A stretch of 64,000 nucleotides of DNA, taken from contig VRZD01000009.1 of the NCBI GenBank assembly GCA_016743235.1, positions 1 through 64,000 of the forward strand, read 5' to 3'. The notes under the pieces are model-generated. The model had not been told where the DNA came from, did no database searches, and worked only from the letters and a program-made list of their open reading frames with translations. Origin of the DNA: Pantanalinema sp. GBBB05 (lineage in GTDB: Bacteria > Cyanobacteriota > Cyanobacteriia > Leptolyngbyales > Leptolyngbyaceae). This document shows, one piece after another, positions 61,300 to 64,000 of the stretch (the first letter of the stretch is position 1; the number at the start of each line of letters is the position of its first letter). The position numbers and the translations under genes are program-made.

Positions 61300-63906
61300 T
61301 TACTCTTCGCTGATGCTATTTTCTTCCAACACTGCCGCTTCTTCACCCGCCGTTGGCACTAACGCGACTGCCGCGATCGCATCATCCTCATCTAATCGCT
61401 GTACCCGGACTCCAGTCGCCGGACGAGATTGCGAGGCGATCGCATCCGCTGACTGGCGAATGATGATGCCACGATTGGTAATCATCATCAACTCTGCCCC
61501 TTCATGCACAATCCGCAATGCTGCCAAGCGATCGTTGGGTTTGCGGAATTTGGTCGCTACAATCCCCATCCCGGCTCGGTTTTGTAACCGGAACTGAGAC
61601 ACAGGCACTCGCTTGCCATAGCCACCCGTCGTCACGACTAGCATCCAGGGTCCTAACGAGGTCGTAGTTAAGGTTTCATCGGTCAGGGTCGTTTCTGCCG
61701 TTTCATCTTCGATCGCCACCTCAGACTCTAGCTCCGTCACTAAATCGGCCACAATCTGACCGGGTAAAATATCCATGCCCACCAAGCTATCTCCCTTGCG
61801 TAGGGACATGGCTCGCACTCCCCGAGTGGCTCGTCCTAAGGGTCGCAGTTGCTCATGGTTCGCCCGGAAGTGAATCGACTTGCCCAGGCTGGAACCGATA
61901 ATGATACTGTCCTCCGGTCGGGCTCGGCGTACCCAGCGCAGTTGATCGCCTTCTTCCAGAGAAATCGCAATCAGTCCATTGGTACGAATATTACTGAATG
62001 CGGCCAGTGCTGTTTTTTTGATGTATCCCTTGGTGGTTAACATCACCAGATACTCGTCCTGAGTAAACTCGCTCACTGGGACGATCGAGGTGATCTTTTC
62101 GTCGTGGGGAATCGGCAGCAGTTGGACGATCGGGGTACCCCGAGCGGTGCGTGAACTGGTAGGAATCTGATACGCCTTGAGGCAGTAGACGACCCCCCGA
62201 TTACTAAAGAACAGCACACTATCATGGTCGCAACAGGTGAGGAAATGTTCGACCGCATCATCCTCCTTCATCCGCGCCCCAGCTTTCCCTTTGGTTGCCC
62301 GACTTTGGGCTTCAAAGGTATTCACCGGCATCCGCTTGATGTAGCCCTGTTCCGTTAATAGAATCAGCGCTCGCTCATTCGCAATCAGATCCACATCGCC
62401 CAGTTCATCTTCCGACTGCTCGATCATGGTGCGGCGTGGCGTGGCATGAGCCGCTTTCAGGTTCGTCGCTTCTTCCTCAATGATGGTGAGAATCCGTTCC
62501 CGTCGCGCCAGAATATCTTGCAAATCAGCAATCTGCGTCTGCAAATCTTGGTGCTCTTGATGAATCTTTTCCGCTTCTAAGGCGGTTAATCGGCGTAGTT
62601 GCATTTGCAGAATGGCGTCTGCCTGAATGTCCGATAGCCCATAGGTTTCGATTAACTCCAGTCGGGCTGTAGGAGCATCAGCCGCATGCCGGATCAGGTG
62701 AATAATGGCATCTAGATTTGCCAGGGCAATCAACAACCCTTGTAGCAGGTGATCGCGCTCCTCGGCTTTCCGCAGTTGGTAACGGGTACGGCGAGTAATC
62801 GACTCGACCCGGAATTCCAAGAAGACATTGAGGAATTGCTTCAGCGTCAACAACTGAGGTTCACTGTTGACCAGAGCCAGCATGTTAGCTCCGAAGTTGG
62901 CTTGCAAAGGCGTTTGCTTATACAGGTTGTTCAGCACCACGCGGGGATAGGCATCGCGCTTCAGTTCGATTACGATCCGCATCCCGTCGCGATCGCTCTC
63001 ATCCCGAATATCCGAGATGCCTTCCAAGCGTTTTTCATTCACCATTTCGGCAATCTTTTCAATCAACGCTGCCTTATTGGTTTGGTAGGGCAGTTCAGTG
63101 ACGACGATCGCATCTCGATCGGGGCGACCGCGATGCTCGATCGTTTCGATCGTGGCTACACCGCGCATGATGATCGAACCCCGTCCAGTAGTATAGGCAT
63201 CCCGAATGCCACTACTGCCTAAAATCTGCGCTCCGGTGGGGAAGTCGGGACCAGGAATCAGCTTCATCAATTCCAGATCGGTGATCTCAGGGTTATGAAT
63301 CAGCGCCACTAAGCCATCGATCAATTCCCCTAAATTGTGCGGCGGAATATTGGTTGCCATCCCGACCGCGATCCCCGAAGAGCCATTCAGTAAGAGCTGA
63401 GGCACCCGAGCGGGGAGGACGACTGGCTCCTGTTGCGACCCATCAAAGTTGTCAATGAAATCGACCGTTTCCGATTCAATATCTCGCAGCATGGAATCGG
63501 TGGTCAACGCCCGCAAGCGACATTCCGTATATCGCATCGCTGCCGGGGGATCGTTGTCTACTGAGCCAAAGTTGCCATGCCCGTCAATTAGCGGCGATCG
63601 CATCGAGAAATCCTGCGCCATCCGCACCAGGGCATCGTAAACGGCAGTGTCTCCGTGCGGATGGTATTTACCTAACACTTCCCCCACCACCCGGGCGCAT
63701 TTCCGAAATGGGCGATCGGGAGTCAAGCCCAGTTCATGCATGGCATACAGGATCCGACGGTGAACCGGCTTCAGACCATCTCTAGCATCTGGCAGCGCCC
63801 GACCCACAATTACGCTCATGGCGTATTCCAGGTATGACCGCTGCATCTCGTTCCGCAAATCCGTAGGAATGATCCGATCCTGGGGCGGCTCCTGGGAAAA
63901 TGTCAT
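61300..63906 (-). CDS. gyrA: DNA gyrase subunit A
   Basis: Breakage-reunion subunit of type IIA topoisomerase, 868 residues. The QRDR region reads [23 protein letters not shown] (a Thr where Escherichia coli has Ser83); the catalytic Tyr lies in [13 protein letters not shown]. The C-terminal beta-pinwheel has repeats such as [17 protein letters not shown] and [20 protein letters not shown]. The GyrA box is degenerate ([15 protein letters not shown] instead of QRRGGKG), so a GyrA/ParC paralogue cannot be excluded, though cyanobacterial GyrA sequences commonly look like this. Start ATG at 63906. Confidence 0.94.
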   Translation of the reverse strand: MTFSQEPPQDRIIPTDLRNEMQRSYLEYAMSVIVGRALPDARDGLKPVHRRILYAMHELGLTPDRPFRKCARVVGEVLGKYHPHGDTAVYDALVRMAQDFSMRSPLIDGHGNFGSVDNDPPAAMRYTECRLRALTTDSMLRDIESETVDFIDNFDGSQQEPVVLPARVPQLLLNGSSGIAVGMATNIPPHNLGELIDGLVALIHNPEITDLELMKLIPGPDFPTGAQILGSSGIRDAYTTGRGSIIMRGVATIETIEHRGRPDRDAIVVTELPYQTNKAALIEKIAEMVNEKRLEGISDIRDESDRDGMRIVIELKRDAYPRVVLNNLYKQTPLQANFGANMLALVNSEPQLLTLKQFLNVFLEFRVESITRRTRYQLRKAEERDHLLQGLLIALANLDAIIHLIRHAADAPTARLELIETYGLSDIQADAILQMQLRRLTALEAEKIHQEHQDLQTQIADLQDILARRERILTIIEEEATNLKAAHATPRRTMIEQSEDELGDVDLIANERALILLTEQGYIKRMPVNTFEAQSRATKGKAGARMKEDDAVEHFLTCCDHDSVLFFSNRGVVYCLKAYQIPTSSRTARGTPIVQLLPIPHDEKITSIVPVSEFTQDEYLVMLTTKGYIKKTALAAFSNIRTNGLIAISLEEGDQLRWVRRARPEDSIIIGSSLGKSIHFRANHEQLRPLGRATRGVRAMSLRKGDSLVGMDILPGQIVADLVTELESEVAIEDETAETTLTDETLTTTSLGPWMLVVTTGGYGKRVPVSQFRLQNRAGMGIVATKFRKPNDRLAALRIVHEGAELMMITNRGIIIRQSADAIASQSRPATGVRVQRLDEDDAIAAVALVPTAGEEAAVLEENSISEE

Positions 63907-64000
63907 ATTGGGAAAAACTCCGAAAACACGAGTGTACGGAAGCTAGACAGCCAACTTAAATCCATCCGGCTATCTAACCCCCTCATCCGTCGCCAAAACG
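63907..64000. other. gyrA upstream, window end
   Basis: 94 bases upstream of gyrA containing its possible promoter; no gene or further structure recognised before the window ends. Confidence 0.3.

Overview
The window comes from a cyanobacterial chromosome. Direct evidence is a phycobilisome core gene (apcF), a photosystem II subunit (psb30/ycf12), a NarM-type nitrate reductase associated protein, a cyanobacterial type I glutamine synthetase behind a textbook NtcA-type promoter, very many HIP1 palindromes (GCGATCGC and near matches) and a gas vesicle cluster. The genus cannot be fixed from the sequence alone; a gas-vacuolate, probably filamentous, non-heterocystous type is a guess. There is no prophage, integrase, transposase, CRISPR array or rRNA operon. 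The window reads as ordinary core chromosome with one accessory island, the gas vesicle region.

Layout. 1-2.9 kb: grpE-dnaK chaperone genes (minus strand). 3.5-8.8 kb: type IV pilus motor genes pilB-pilT-pilC and an unrecognised gene. 8.8-11.2 kb: a CHASE2-serine/threonine kinase. 11.8-14.1 kb: a LabA-like NYN protein and leuA, followed by a foldback repeat. 14.4-16.4 kb: cyclase-family protein, DUF427 protein and a methyltransferase, then a 63-bp tandem duplication. 16.8-20.7 kb: an RnfD/NqrB-like membrane protein with two tandem secreted DUF2330 proteins. 20.8-24.4 kb: site-2 protease with CBS domains, lipoate/octanoyl transferase, YbjN protein and ferritin-like protein. 24.7-27.8 kb: glnA and divergent apcF sharing one regulatory region. 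27.8-39.8 kb: CNNM/CBS transporter-like protein, L,D-transpeptidase, tRNA-Asn, class V aminotransferase, a tiny zinc-ribbon gene with an odd leader, a membrane protein, acyltransferase, YkgJ protein, psb30, hydrolase and recJ.

40.0-47.5 kb is the gas vesicle cluster gvpA-gvpC-gvpN-gvpJ-gvpK-[NACHT ATPase]-gvpF/L-gvpG, ending 1 base before a convergent tRNA-Ser(CGA). It is the most unusual part. GvpC and GvpN carry the same C-terminal winged-helix-like domain (about 49% identical over 53 residues by eye), GvpK ends in a GvpA-like segment, a STAND/NACHT ATPase sits between gvpK and gvpF, and strong hairpins divide the cluster after gvpA, gvpC and gvpJ. gvpV and gvpW are not in the window.

47.6-64 kb: comEC, DUF4079, psiE, narM, glgP (glycogen phosphorylase), a B12-binding radical SAM protein, a membrane protein, malQ (4-alpha-glucanotransferase), NUDIX hydrolase, methyltransferase, a DUF4342-like protein, a one-TM peptide and gyrA. 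glgP and malQ together supply glycogen/maltodextrin breakdown. Function calls rest on reading the translations by eye; no database search was run.
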